Source: Rhizorhapis suberifaciens (GTDB taxonomy: Bacteria > Pseudomonadota > Alphaproteobacteria > Sphingomonadales > Sphingomonadaceae). From it: a DNA stretch of 64,000 nucleotides. The notes beneath the pieces were generated by a model. That model did not search any database. It saw only the letters and a list, made by a program, of their open reading frames with translations, and was not told the DNA's origin. Below, one piece after another: positions 27,831-37,271 of this stretch (positions are counted from its first letter, which is position 1; the number at the start of each line of letters is the position of its first letter). A program made the position numbers and the translations under genes. Where the stretch lies: assembly GCF_014200045.1 (NCBI RefSeq), contig NZ_JACHOV010000006.1, positions 178,871 through 242,870 on the forward strand, read 5' to 3'.

Positions 27831-29875
27831 CGGCTGTGTCGGTCATCATTCCTGCTCGGGATGCGGAAGCAACTCTGGGAGAAACTCTGGCGAGCGTTCT
27901 CGGCCAGGAATTCGTGGATATTGAGGCCATTGTCGTCGATGACGAATCGCGCGACGGCACGGCCAGCATCGCGGCTGATCGTGCAAAGGACGATGGGCGC
28001 ATCCGGATCGTGACCGGTCCCGGCGAAGGAGTAGGGGCGGCTCGGAACGAGGGCTTGCGGCATGCACGGGGCGATGCCGTGCTATTCCTCGATGCCGATG
28101 ATTGGATCAGCCGTGGTCATGTCGAGCAGTTGCACTCTGCATTGCGCAAAGACGAGAATGCCGCTGCAAGCTATTGCGGATATGTGCGGGTCACGCCCCA
28201 GGGACAGGCCTTCATGCCCCGCTTTGCAAAGGACCTTGCGGTCGATCCGGCGCAGGACTTTGCGCACCGCAATCCGCTTGCCAGTCACTCCATGCTTGTC
28301 CTGCGTCAGAGGATAGAGGCCATCGGCGGATTCGATTCAAGCCTCCCTACCTGCGAAGACTGGGATTTATGGCAAAGATTGGCTTTTTCAGGTGCAATGC
28401 TGACGGAGGCTCCGGGGCTATATGCCTTTTACCGGATCGGCCCTGACTCGCTTTCAGCCAATGTAACCCAGCTTTTTTCCGATGCCGCTACGGTGATCGC
28501 AAGGGGATTCGCGCACCTTGGCGGCACGTACAAAGACCGCCAGCTCATGGATGAAGCGCAGGACATGGCGCTCGCCTATTTCGGGCTTTGGTGCCGTACG
28601 GTTGCCGCGGCTCAAGGACAGCCATTGCAGAATTTGCCGCCCTTGCCCCAGATTCAGGCGAAGGAAGAACGTCTTCAGGCCGCGGCATCAATGCTGTTGG
28701 AGGCGCTTTGCACGGGCGCTTGCCGCACTCCTGCAAGTTTTGCGCGGGACTGGTCGGCAACGAATGAATTGCTGGATCGGGCAATGATAGACAGCGTGGT
28801 GTCGCCGGAAACGCGTGAAGGATTAAAACTCAAGTTGGCGGGAATGCTGCGCGTGGAGCCTTCCTCGCCAAAGGAATTGGTGAGCGTCGTCATACCGGCC
28901 TATCGCGCCACCGATACGATCGGTGAGACGCTGGCCAGCGTCCGGCACCAGACCCATTCGGCGCTGGATATCACGGTCGTTGATGATGGCTCCCCTGACG
29001 CAACACCAGACTTGGCGCTGGCCGAAGCGTCAGAGGATCCGCGTATCTGCGTGATGCAGCAAAAAAACGCCGGCGTAGCGGCGGCGCGGAACGCCGGTTG
29101 GAAAGCGGCGGCCGCCGATCTTATCGCCTTTGTGGATGCGGACGATCTTTGGGGACCCAACAAGATCGCGCTCCAATTGAAGGCGCTGAGGGAGGCGGGT
29201 GAGGAGGCGGGCCTCGCCTACACATGGTATGCCAAAATCGATGCGGACAGCCATATCATCAGCAGCAATTACCGACCTTTGATTTCGGGCAGAGTATTGG
29301 AAGACATATTTCGGGGAAATTTCGTCGGCAATGGCAGTGCGGCCTTGATAACCCGATCCGCGCTGGAGGCGGCGGGCGGGTTCGATAGCAGCCTGAAAGA
29401 CCGCGAAGCGCAGGGCTGCGAGGATTTCTCCATCTATTTTCGCATTGCCGAAAAATACCGCTTCGCGCTCGTGCCTGAGCCGCTCACCGGCTACCGTCAG
29501 CTCAGCGGGGCCATGTCCAGCGACATGATGCGAATGGTTCGATCTTTCGAGCTAGTCGGCCAAGAGATGTTGAGCCGTCACCCGGATCATCGCCGCGCTA
29601 TCATTCGCGGCCAAAACCATTTCATGATATGGAGCTTGAATACGGCGGCGGAGCGGGGCGATTTTGCTTCGGCGGTGCGGTTGATGCGTAAGTTTGCCCT
29701 GCGTGCGCCCCACCATATGGCTGCATTGATGCTGTGGCGCTTTCCCAGGGCTTTGATGCGGGGGGCAAGGCGTCGGATAGTAGGTACGCCTCGGCGGCGC
29801 AAAAACTATAAGCCCAGGAAGTTCATTATTGCCGGAAGGGACGATTGTGTGGGGGAAGAAGCCATGCGTGCCTAA
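27827..29875 (+). CDS. Double-domain glycosyltransferase family 2 (two GT-A domains)
   Basis: 682 aa with two full GT2 domains. Domain 1 (about 1-230): VSVIIPARDAEATLGETLASVLGQE, VVDDESRDGT, LDADDW near 86, CEDWDLW. Domain 2 (about 350-600): VSVVIPAYRATDTIGETLASVRHQTH, VVDDGSPDAT, VDADDLW near 438, QGCEDFSIYF. A linker of about 120 aa joins them. Two active sites suggest one protein adds two sugars, or alternates two linkages as in polymerases such as chondroitin synthase. Domain 2 is much closer to the separate GT2 at 25530-26564 than to domain 1. Confidence 0.88.
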   Translation: MTAVSVIIPARDAEATLGETLASVLGQEFVDIEAIVVDDESRDGTASIAADRAKDDGRIRIVTGPGEGVGAARNEGLRHARGDAVLFLDADDWISRGHVEQLHSALRKDENAAASYCGYVRVTPQGQAFMPRFAKDLAVDPAQDFAHRNPLASHSMLVLRQRIEAIGGFDSSLPTCEDWDLWQRLAFSGAMLTEAPGLYAFYRIGPDSLSANVTQLFSDAATVIARGFAHLGGTYKDRQLMDEAQDMALAYFGLWCRTVAAAQGQPLQNLPPLPQIQAKEERLQAAASMLLEALCTGACRTPASFARDWSATNELLDRAMIDSVVSPETREGLKLKLAGMLRVEPSSPKELVSVVIPAYRATDTIGETLASVRHQTHSALDITVVDDGSPDATPDLALAEASEDPRICVMQQKNAGVAAARNAGWKAAAADLIAFVDADDLWGPNKIALQLKALREAGEEAGLAYTWYAKIDADSHIISSNYRPLISGRVLEDIFRGNFVGNGSAALITRSALEAAGGFDSSLKDREAQGCEDFSIYFRIAEKYRFALVPEPLTGYRQLSGAMSSDMMRMVRSFELVGQEMLSRHPDHRRAIIRGQNHFMIWSLNTAAERGDFASAVRLMRKFALRAPHHMAALMLWRFPRALMRGARRRIVGTPRRRKNYKPRKFIIAGRDDCVGEEAMRA

Positions 29876-31652
29876 GGGCCTTTTAGCCGACCGGCTGGCT
29901 ACACTCAGGGATCTTTGGGGTTTGCTGGAAATGATTCCAGCGGCGCGGCGACCCATGCCGCTGCTGGTATTTCTTGGCGTCCTGGCATCGCTTGCCGAGA
30001 CGGCCGGCATCAGCCTTATCATCCTTTTTCTTTATGCGGCGCTGGGGCAGTTGGACGAGCCGGAAGCCGCGATGCAAACCTTTGGCTCGGGAGCGGTATG
30101 GCTACTGGACGCGCTTGGTGGGCCAGTATCGCTTGCGGCAGTCATCTTCGCTCTCATCGTCCTGCGCGGCATTGTTGGTTATGCCTATACCCGCATTTCC
30201 GCAGGGCTCAGCGCCCGCATCAGCGAGACAGCCCGGAACCGGATTCACCGACAATATCTCCAGGTCGCCTATGAGTTTATCCGCCGCCATGAGCAGGCGG
30301 AGCTGATGGAGATTTTGGGGACCGACAGCTGGGGCGTGGCGGCCGCCAATTCGGCCTTTACGCGACTCATCATCAATCTCTGCGCCATTCTCGTCTTCGC
30401 CGTGTTTCTGTTCGCGCTGTCATGGAAGGTCACCTTGGCTGCGACGGTTTGCGCCTTTTTGGTGTCGGCATTCCTTGGAAAGCTGTCCCGGCCGGTCACC
30501 GAACTTGGCGCAGCGGTAAAGGCGGAGCATCAGTCGATGGGCGGCCTGATGCTCATGACCTTGCAAGGGATGCGGGCTATTCGGGCCTATGGCAGGGAAG
30601 CGGCCCAGCATCGCGCCTTTTTGCAATCCTCGGCGTCCGCTCGCCAAAGCCTTGCCCGTATGGATCGACTGAATGCCGCGATAGGCCCGGCAACGGAGAT
30701 TGGGTATCTTGCCATATTATGCCTGATCGTAGTTGGCGCTGGCGTGCTTTCAATAGATTTCCATGCCACGCTGACGATTGTGGCCTTGCTCTATCGCCTG
30801 CAGCCGCATTTGCGCGAATTTGAGGGGAACCTGCTCTTCCTCGCACAATCCGCACCGCAACTGCGCGCCGTTCGCAAGATGATCGGGCCGGAGGGCAAAA
30901 GCTTTCCCGCTGATGGCGAACAGCCCATGCCTCCGGCCTATGAAGCAATCCAATTCAGGAATGTCAGCTTCGCCTATGATGGCAGTCCCGCGCTAGCGGA
31001 TGCCAGTTTCGATATTCCCCAAGGCAAGATAACGGCACTGGTCGGAGCAAGCGGCTCGGGCAAGACTACCGTCGTCAACCTGCTGCTGCGCCTCTATGCC
31101 CCGGATCGCGGCCATGTCCTCATTGATACGTCGGAGATAGGCGCTATCCGCCGTGAGGAATGGCTGAAAACCCTTGCCGTCGCGGGGCAGGATATAGACC
31201 TTTTTGAAGGAACGGTCCGCGACAATGTGTCGATGGCTCGTGATGATCCGGAAGAGGCCGCCCTCTCAGAGGCTTATGAACTGTCCGGCCTCACCGAGCT
31301 TCTGGCCGGGCTCGACTATGGCGATTCAAGCTGGGTAGGACAGCAGGGCCTCAACCTTTCCGGCGGTCAGCGACAGCGCGTCGGCATTGCCCGCGCCATC
31401 TTGCGCGATCCAGACATATTGATTCTGGATGAAGCCACCAGCGCCCTCGATACAGCTTTGGAGGCCCGTATCCGTACCGCGCTGGAAACGCGCTTTGCAG
31501 GTAAGACAATCCTTATCATTACCCACCGCCTGGAAACCGTCCGGGAAGTGGATCATGTTATCTGTCTCGACCAGGGCAAGGTCATCGGCCAGGGTAGTCC
31601 CGCCGAGTTGCTGAAGCCTAAGCAGCCTGTGTCGGTTGCGGCCATTTCTTGA
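29829..31652 (+). CDS. ABC exporter (half transporter, MsbA/PglK-like)
   Basis: 607 aa. N-terminal six-helix membrane domain (about 40-340), then an ATPase domain: Walker A GASGSGKTT near 400, signature LSGGQRQRVGIARAIL near 507, Walker B ILILDEATSALD near 528, switch His in ITHRLE. One gene encodes one half; it would work as a homodimer, flipping or exporting a lipid-linked glycan. The TTG start at 29829 (AGGAAG upstream) makes 47 bp of overlap with the GT gene; GTG at 29871 is an alternative. The 3' end overlaps galE by 35 bp, convergent. Confidence 0.88.
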   Translation: MPEGTIVWGKKPCVPKGLLADRLATLRDLWGLLEMIPAARRPMPLLVFLGVLASLAETAGISLIILFLYAALGQLDEPEAAMQTFGSGAVWLLDALGGPVSLAAVIFALIVLRGIVGYAYTRISAGLSARISETARNRIHRQYLQVAYEFIRRHEQAELMEILGTDSWGVAAANSAFTRLIINLCAILVFAVFLFALSWKVTLAATVCAFLVSAFLGKLSRPVTELGAAVKAEHQSMGGLMLMTLQGMRAIRAYGREAAQHRAFLQSSASARQSLARMDRLNAAIGPATEIGYLAILCLIVVGAGVLSIDFHATLTIVALLYRLQPHLREFEGNLLFLAQSAPQLRAVRKMIGPEGKSFPADGEQPMPPAYEAIQFRNVSFAYDGSPALADASFDIPQGKITALVGASGSGKTTVVNLLLRLYAPDRGHVLIDTSEIGAIRREEWLKTLAVAGQDIDLFEGTVRDNVSMARDDPEEAALSEAYELSGLTELLAGLDYGDSSWVGQQGLNLSGGQRQRVGIARAILRDPDILILDEATSALDTALEARIRTALETRFAGKTILIITHRLETVREVDHVICLDQGKVIGQGSPAELLKPKQPVSVAAIS

Positions 31653-32649
31653 CGTGATTTCTGATGGCGGCCTGCTGGCGCCGGTACCAGGAGACTGCCG
31701 TCCGGACAATCGTTTCTATGTCCGATATCTCGGCTTCCCAGCCTAGTTCCCGCTTTGCCTTACTAGCGTTGGCGATCAGGATGGGCGGATCGCCCGCTCG
31801 CCTTGGCCCTGTTTGAACCGGCCGGGTGCTGCCGCATTCGCTGGCCACGGCATTGGCGATCTCCAGGACGGTCGTGCCCTGTCCCGTCCCGAGGTTGAAG
31901 GCGTTAAAGCCCGATTGCGTCATGATCCATTCGCCCGCCAGCACATGCGCGCGCGCGAGGTCGCCGACATGGATATAGTCTCTTATGGCGCTGCCGTCCC
32001 GCGTTTCGAAATCAGTGCCAAACACAGTAAAGGCTCGCTCCTCCGACAGCGCTCCCGCTATGGCCAGCGGGATGGCATGGGTTTCCGGCTCATGCCATTC
32101 GCCAATGTCCCCATCCACATCGCAACCCGCCGCGTTGAAATAACGCAATGCTACACTGTCCAAGCCATAAGCAGGTGCATAATCGGCCAGCATTCTTTCC
32201 ACTATCAACTTCGACCAGCCATAGGGATTTATCGGCCATTGGGGATGATCTTCGCCAATTGGAACATGTTCCGGTACGCCATAGGTGGCGCAGGTGCTTG
32301 AGAAAATCAGCTTCGTCACGCCTGCCGCGCGCATCCGGTCAAGCAGGGTGAAGGTGCCGATGCAATTATTGCGATAATAAAGTTCCGGTTGCCGCACCGA
32401 TTCCTCGACATAAGCAAGGGCCGCAAAGTGCGCCACGCAATCGGGGCGATATTCGCGGAACACGGCGTCAAGTGCCCCTGCGTCCAGTATGTCGCCCTGT
32501 ACAAGCGGCCCCCATTGCACCGCCTCGGCATGGCCGCGAGAAAGATTATCGAAGGTCACCACTTGCCACCCGGCGCGCGCAAAGGCCTTGCAGCAATGCG
32601 AGCCGACATAGCCCGCCCCTCCGGTGACCAGGATGGTTTGCTTCCTCAT
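31618..32649 (-). CDS. galE: UDP-glucose 4-epimerase
   Basis: 343 aa. Short-chain dehydrogenase fold: NAD motif GGAGYVGSH near residue 11, and the catalytic YGWSK near 147 with SSTCATYG. GalE interconverts UDP-Glc and UDP-Gal. Full length. Overlaps the upstream uxs gene by 4 bp. Together they supply sugar donors for the neighbouring glycosyltransferases. Confidence 0.92.
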   Translation of the reverse strand: MRKQTILVTGGAGYVGSHCCKAFARAGWQVVTFDNLSRGHAEAVQWGPLVQGDILDAGALDAVFREYRPDCVAHFAALAYVEESVRQPELYYRNNCIGTFTLLDRMRAAGVTKLIFSSTCATYGVPEHVPIGEDHPQWPINPYGWSKLIVERMLADYAPAYGLDSVALRYFNAAGCDVDGDIGEWHEPETHAIPLAIAGALSEERAFTVFGTDFETRDGSAIRDYIHVGDLARAHVLAGEWIMTQSGFNAFNLGTGQGTTVLEIANAVASECGSTRPVQTGPRRAGDPPILIANASKAKRELGWEAEISDIETIVRTAVSWYRRQQAAIRNHVKKWPQPTQAA

Positions 32650-33605
32650 GTGTGCAAGTCGCCCCGGTCAATCAGGTCGCGGAAATAGCTGACCGTACGG
32701 CGTAGACCCTCTTCCAACGGAACGGTCGGTTCCCAGTCGAGCAGCCTTTTGGCGAGCGTGATGTCAGGCCGCCTCTGCCGGGGATCGTCCTGGGGCAGGG
32801 GGCGGTGCTCGATGGTCGATTTGCTGCCCGTCAGCTTTACGACGGCTTCGGCTAGGCCGAACATCGTGAATTCCACGGGATTGCCAAGGTTGACCGGACC
32901 CGTCACATCATCGGGAGAAGCCATCAGGCGCATAAGACCCTCGATCAGGTCATCGACGAAGCAGAAGGACCTGGTCTGCATGCCGTCGCCGTAAATGGTG
33001 ATGGGATCGCCGCGCAGCGCCTGAAGGATGAAATTGGATACGACCCTGCCATCATCCGGCTGCATCCGCGGCCCGTAGGTGTTAAAGATGCGGGCGACCT
33101 TGATCGGCAATTGGTGCTGTCGCCAATAATCGAAGAACAGGGTTTCAGCGCAGCGTTTCCCCTCGTCATAGCAGGAGCGCGGGCCGATCGGATTGACCCG
33201 GCCCCAATAATCCTCGCTCTGGGGATGGACCTCGGGATCGCCATAAATTTCGGAGGTGGAGGCCTGAAGGATCTTCGCTCCGGTGCGTTTGGCGAGCCCC
33301 AGCATGTTGATGGCGCCGTGCACGCTGGTCTTGGTCGTCTGGACCGGGTCGAACTGATAATGCACCGGGCTGGCGGGGCATGCGAGATTGTAAATCTCGT
33401 CCACCTCGACGAACAGCGGGAAGGTAATGTCATGGCGAAGCAGCTCGAAACGGTGCTCCCCGTGCATGGACGCTATATTGTCGCGGTTTCCGGTGAAGAA
33501 ATTATCCACGCAGACGACCTCATGGCCCTTTGCGAGCAGCCTTTCGCAAAGAAAGGAGCCAAGAAAGCCCGCGCCACCTGTCACCAGGACACGTTTCCGG
33601 CGCAT
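32646..33605 (-). CDS. UDP-glucuronate decarboxylase (UDP-xylose synthase) family
   Basis: 319 aa from ATG at 33605 ([11 protein letters not shown]); a longer reading to 33872 runs into amn and is rejected. SDR motif GGAGFLGSF near 10; catalytic region [20 protein letters not shown] and [14 protein letters not shown] and [15 protein letters not shown]. These are the signatures of UXS-type enzymes, which make UDP-xylose from UDP-glucuronate. A dTDP-glucose dehydratase is less likely because of the [14 protein letters not shown] sequence. In an operon with galE. Confidence 0.88.
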   Translation of the reverse strand: MRRKRVLVTGGAGFLGSFLCERLLAKGHEVVCVDNFFTGNRDNIASMHGEHRFELLRHDITFPLFVEVDEIYNLACPASPVHYQFDPVQTTKTSVHGAINMLGLAKRTGAKILQASTSEIYGDPEVHPQSEDYWGRVNPIGPRSCYDEGKRCAETLFFDYWRQHQLPIKVARIFNTYGPRMQPDDGRVVSNFILQALRGDPITIYGDGMQTRSFCFVDDLIEGLMRLMASPDDVTGPVNLGNPVEFTMFGLAEAVVKLTGSKSTIEHRPLPQDDPRQRRPDITLAKRLLDWEPTVPLEEGLRRTVSYFRDLIDRGDLHT

Positions 33606-33780
33606 CAGCGCCCGTCGGGTCTGCTTCAATTGTTCAATCCTGTCTGGTCCTGCTGCTCTGCGAAGATGCCAAATAAACAATGGGCCCACTATGTTCCTTC
33701 CGGTGGATTCCAAGCAATGTCGGATCATCCGTTCGGATAATGAGGCGGAAGCCAGAGCGAAGGCGAGACAGGATGGCGTT

Positions 33781-35232
33781 CTACCGGAACGGCGGTTCGT
33801 TAAAGGCCCTAAGCTTGCGGCTGTGGAGCTTCGCGCCCTCCTGGCGCAGCAGTTCGCAGGTTTCGACCCCAACGCGCAAATGGCTGGCTATCGCTTCTTC
33901 ATAAAAGCGGTTGGCCTGACCGGGAAGCTTCAACTCGCCATGGATCGGCTTGTCGGACACGCAGAGCAATGTTCCATAGGGAACACGAAAGCGGTAACCC
34001 TGTGCCGCGATCGTTGCGCTCTCCATGTCGATACCGACGGCGCGCGACAGGCTGAAGCGCAGGGCGGATTTGGAAAAGCGGAGTTCCCAGTTCCGGTCAT
34101 CCGTGGTGACGATCGTCCCGGTGCGCAGCCGACGCTTGAATTCCTCCTCCGTGCCGCCCAAAACCTGATGAGCGGCCTTCGCCATGGCCAGCTGAACCTC
34201 TGCAATGGCGGGAATAGGGATTTCGGGGGGGAGCATTTCGTCAAGCACATGGTCGTCCCGCAAATAGGCGTGGGCGAGCACATAGTCGCCAATCCTTTGG
34301 CTGGGGCGCAACCCGCCGCAATGCCCGATCATCAGCCACGCCTCTGGCCGGACCACGGCCAGATGGTCCGTGATTGTCTTGGCGTTGGAGGGGCCGACCC
34401 CAATATTGACCAGCGTGATGCCGCTGCGGTCCGGCGCCATCAAATGATAAGCGGGCATCTGGTGTCTGCGCCAGGCGCTATCGGCGATGGCGGCAGCCGG
34501 GTCTGCGGTGTCAGGCGTCACAAAGACGCCCCCTGCGCCCGATAAAGCCGTAAAACGCCCCTCCTTCTTTAACGCTTCGCAGGCCCAACTGACGAATTCA
34601 TCGACATAGCGGTGATAATTGGTGAACAGCACAAAGCGCTGCACATGTTCCGGCGGAGTGCCGGTATAATGTTTGAGGCGCGCGAGCGAAAAGTCGGTGC
34701 GCAATCCGTCGAAAAGAGCCAGCGGGCGAACGCCCTCGGCGTCAGGAAGGAAGAGGCCGTCGGCAATTTCGTCCCCGATGTGCGACAGGTCAGTCGACGG
34801 AAAATGCCGGGCGAGTTCGGTCGGCGCGATCCCGTCCAGCTCCGCCATATCCAAGCCGTCCAGCACATAGGGAAAGGGAATTTGCTGCGTACTCTTCGCT
34901 ACCTCTACGGTTACCCCGTAGTCCCGAACCAGCAGGTCGATTTGTTCCGCCAGATAGGCGGCATACATGGCGGGGCGGGTAATAGTGCTGATGAAAACGC
35001 CTGGAGTCGAAAGTCGGGCAAAAGAGCGGCCATGCTGGGAAGCATCGGGCCCCCCGGCGTGCGTGACCCGCAGCTCGGGATAGCAAAAAAGCCTCTGTTC
35101 GACGGCCTCGGGACCGGGAACCATGCCATCGGCGGCAAAGCGCAGCATGGCCGAGCGCAGATTCTGCAATGATGCCTGGTAAATCTCGTCGAGCTGCGCA
35201 ACGACGTCCTTGCCTTGAACCGAAGGGGTCAT
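33781..35232 (-). CDS. amn: AMP nucleosidase
   Basis: 483 aa. Amn cleaves AMP to adenine and ribose-5-phosphate. N-terminal domain (about 1-180), then the PNP/UDP phosphorylase-fold domain with [31 protein letters not shown] near 285-320 and the [32 protein letters not shown] site near 410-440. Length matches E. coli Amn (484 aa). Confidence 0.95.
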   Translation of the reverse strand: MTPSVQGKDVVAQLDEIYQASLQNLRSAMLRFAADGMVPGPEAVEQRLFCYPELRVTHAGGPDASQHGRSFARLSTPGVFISTITRPAMYAAYLAEQIDLLVRDYGVTVEVAKSTQQIPFPYVLDGLDMAELDGIAPTELARHFPSTDLSHIGDEIADGLFLPDAEGVRPLALFDGLRTDFSLARLKHYTGTPPEHVQRFVLFTNYHRYVDEFVSWACEALKKEGRFTALSGAGGVFVTPDTADPAAAIADSAWRRHQMPAYHLMAPDRSGITLVNIGVGPSNAKTITDHLAVVRPEAWLMIGHCGGLRPSQRIGDYVLAHAYLRDDHVLDEMLPPEIPIPAIAEVQLAMAKAAHQVLGGTEEEFKRRLRTGTIVTTDDRNWELRFSKSALRFSLSRAVGIDMESATIAAQGYRFRVPYGTLLCVSDKPIHGELKLPGQANRFYEEAIASHLRVGVETCELLRQEGAKLHSRKLRAFNEPPFR

Positions 35233-35279
35233 GGACGAAAGGTAACGCTTTTGGGGAGTGTCGGGAAGGGCGGTAAAGC

Positions 35280-35310
35280 CAAGGCCAGCACAATTTCTGC
35301 GCTGGCCTTG
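35280..35310 (-). terminator. Likely terminator of the peroxiredoxin gene
   Basis: 10-bp perfect stem CAAGGCCAGC / GCTGGCCTTG with an 11-nt loop, 40 bp past the peroxiredoxin stop codon. The T run on the minus strand is short, so efficiency is uncertain. Confidence 0.5.
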
Positions 35311-35349
35311 AAAATATGAAGAAAGCGGCCCCGCAATGGGCCTATCGTT

Positions 35350-35832
35350 TCAAAGCTGTTCGAGCATATGTTCAGCCGAGGACACCTTATAATCGCCCGG
35401 TGCTTCGACAAAAATATTTTCGATGACACCGTCGTTGACGATCATCGAGAAGCGCTGTCCGCGCGTGCCGAGCCCAAATTTGCTGCCGTCCATTTCCAGG
35501 CCAACGGCGTTGGCAAAAATGCCATTGCCGTCCGCAAGCATGGTGACCTTGTCTTCAACCCCATTGGCCTTGCCCCATGCACCCATGACGAAAGCATCGT
35601 TGACGGCGGTGCAGGCGACCTCATCAATGCCCTTGGCCTTCAGTTCATCGGCCTTTTCGACATAGCTTGGCAGGTGCTTGGCTGAGCAGGTAGGCGTAAA
35701 GGCCCCCGGTACAGAGAAAAGAGCTACCCTCTTTCCCTTAAAATAAGTTTCGCTGTCGACCGCTTCCGGGCCGTTGGCAGTCATGGTGGTGAAGGTCACC
35801 TGAGGAAGCTTGTCGCCCTTGCTGATGGTCAT
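35350..35832 (-). CDS. Peroxiredoxin (Prx5 / glutaredoxin-dependent type)
   Basis: 160 aa from ATG at 35832 (AAAGGA upstream). VPGAFTPTCSAKHLPSY near residue 40 holds the peroxidatic Cys in the P-x3-T-x2-C motif; VNDAFVMGAWGK and the RFSMIVNDGVIENIFVE end are typical of the Prx5 class. No second Cys in the usual resolving position is seen, so it may use glutathione/glutaredoxin. It reduces hydrogen and alkyl peroxides. Confidence 0.9.
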   Translation of the reverse strand: MTISKGDKLPQVTFTTMTANGPEAVDSETYFKGKRVALFSVPGAFTPTCSAKHLPSYVEKADELKAKGIDEVACTAVNDAFVMGAWGKANGVEDKVTMLADGNGIFANAVGLEMDGSKFGLGTRGQRFSMIVNDGVIENIFVEAPGDYKVSSAEHMLEQL

Positions 35833-36002
35833 TTTGGGAGGTCCTTTCTGATTCCGAATGGCGCGCCTGAGGTCGTGCCTCGGGCCTGCCGAGTCAAGCG
35901 CTTCGAACTCCCCGCCGCGAAATATATACGGTGCGCCGACCTCTGGGAGGGAAAGTGCAAGTGCGGTTGGACCGGCAGGGGGAAGTTCGATATTCTTCAA
36001 CC

Positions 36003-36563
36003 ATGGATGACGCGCCTTTTTATTCCGGAAGCCTGCTGCTGGCGATGCCCGGCATAGGCGATCCCAATTTCGAACGATCCGTGATCGCGCTTTGCGCCCA
36101 TGACGAAAATGGCGCGCTCGGAATCAATATCGGGCAGGAAATTCCGGGTTTTTCGTTACGCGAGTTGCTCACGCAGTTCGATCTTCCGGGTGAAAACGTA
36201 CCAGAAGTGCCCGTTCTGCGGGGCGGGCCGGTGGAGCGTCAGCGGGGCTTTGTTCTGCATAGCCTTGATTGGGGTGGGCAGGACATGTTGCAGGTGAGTG
36301 ACCGCTGGGGTCTTTCCGGCTCGCTTGATGTGCTGAAGGCCATATCCGAAGGGCGTGGCCCGACGCGCTATATCGTGGCGCTTGGCTATGCGGGTTGGGG
36401 GAAGGGGCAGCTTGAGGAGGAAATGACGCGTCACGGCTGGTTCGTTGCGCCAGCGAGCGACACGATTTTATTTAGCACCGATACCCGCACACGATGGACC
36501 GCGGCATGGTCGGCAAGCGGGATAGACGCCAGCCTGCTGGCAAATCAAAGCGGCCATGCCTGA
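36003..36563 (+). CDS. yqgE: YqgE/AlgH family protein (UPF0301)
   Basis: 186 aa from ATG at 36003. MDDAPFYSGSLLLAMPGIGDPNFERSVI is the signature N-terminus. LRGGPVERQRGFVLHSLDW and ALGYAGWGKGQLEEEM are also conserved. Function is not settled; a regulator of alginate genes was proposed in Pseudomonas. Divergent from the peroxiredoxin gene, 170 bp apart. Confidence 0.93.
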   Translation: MDDAPFYSGSLLLAMPGIGDPNFERSVIALCAHDENGALGINIGQEIPGFSLRELLTQFDLPGENVPEVPVLRGGPVERQRGFVLHSLDWGGQDMLQVSDRWGLSGSLDVLKAISEGRGPTRYIVALGYAGWGKGQLEEEMTRHGWFVAPASDTILFSTDTRTRWTAAWSASGIDASLLANQSGHA

Positions 36564-36660
36564 ACGAACATCGGCAATCCGCCATTAACAATACCGGTCA
36601 ATCTTTGCACAAACTGTAGAGCGCATGCTCCGTCCCAGGGGATTGGGACGGGGAACTGGA

Positions 36661-37146
36661 ATGCGAAATATTCTGAAAGCGATAATGGGAGTAGTGATAC
36701 TATTCTCGGTAACACCGGCGCAGGCTGCCTCTTGCTGGAATATACAGGCGATAGAGGCGGCGCAGGTGCGTGACTTTGAAACCATGCTGATGGTCTCGGC
36801 GCTGCGGTGCCGGAATACAGGTGTCAACTTTCTCGATGAATATAATGATTTTGTCCGCTCCAAGCGGACGGCATTGACGCAGGTGAATGACGAGCTGCGC
36901 GCACAATTTGAACAGACTCTCGGCGCAAAGGCGGCGCTCAACGCTTATGATGGCTATGTGACTTCCCTGGCCAACAGCTATGGCGCAGGGGCGGTCGGGC
37001 TGGCCTGTTCCGACATGCAGTCGCTGACTCGGGCAGCCAATGCTGCGTCGCCAAGCAAGGCGGCGCTTGTCACCCTTGCGCAGCGAGCGGGCGCTGATCC
37101 GCGTTTGCCGGGCGCGAAATGCCCGCTTACCATCGCGGCAAAGTAA
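36661..37146 (+). CDS. Secreted protein of unknown function
   Basis: 161 aa from ATG at 36661 (signal peptide MRNILKAIMGVVILFSVTPAQA, cleavage before ASCW). Four Cys in the mature part (ASCW, LRCRN, LACSD, AKCPL) could make two disulfides. The family, with CWN..AA...DFETMLMVSALRCR, is common in sphingomonads without known function. It ends three bases before the ahcY operator. Confidence 0.7.
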   Translation: MRNILKAIMGVVILFSVTPAQAASCWNIQAIEAAQVRDFETMLMVSALRCRNTGVNFLDEYNDFVRSKRTALTQVNDELRAQFEQTLGAKAALNAYDGYVTSLANSYGAGAVGLACSDMQSLTRAANAASPSKAALVTLAQRAGADPRLPGAKCPLTIAAK

Positions 37147-37149
37147 CTC

Positions 37150-37169
37150 ATATAAAGAAATCTTTATAT
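37150..37169 (+). promoter_or_regulatory. SahR operator of ahcY
   Basis: ATATAAAGA-AA-TCTTTATAT, identical over 20 bp to the centre of the sahR operator. It lies 103 bp before the ahcY start. By analogy with the sahR promoter, a weak -35 at 37143-37148 and -10 at 37167-37172 would put the transcript start near 37179. Confidence 0.8.
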
Positions 37170-37181
37170 TTGATTTGATTC

Positions 37182-37245
37182 CGGCGGCATGGGTTGGTAG
37201 AGAAGCTCCAACCGATGCCGCCGCATTGCTGTGGCGGCCCGACCC
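37182..37245 (+). ncRNA. Structured 5' leader of ahcY with two exclusive folds (candidate)
   Basis: Fold 1: 37182-37190 pairs with 37215-37223 (9 bp, CGGCGGCAT/ATGCCGCCG), then 37192-37197 with 37208-37213 (GGTTGG/CCAACC, 6 bp), closed by a 10-nt loop. Fold 2: 37217-37222 pairs with 37233-37238 (GCCGCC/GGCGGC), and 37191-37197 with 37239-37245 (GGGTTGG/CCGACCC, one G-U). The folds share strands and cannot coexist. Seen by hand; not a family I recognise. Confidence 0.5.
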
Positions 37246-37271
37246 TATTTCAAAAAGTCCAGGAGACCATT

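Noticed and set aside
33606..33872. N-terminal extension of the UDP-glucuronate decarboxylase
   Set aside because: The extra 89 residues overlap the end of amn; the SDR fold begins normally at 33605.
37147..37271. Known SAH or SAM-II riboswitch
   Set aside because: The conserved sequence blocks of those classes, as I know them, are not visible; only generic stems are, so I report it as a candidate new leader.
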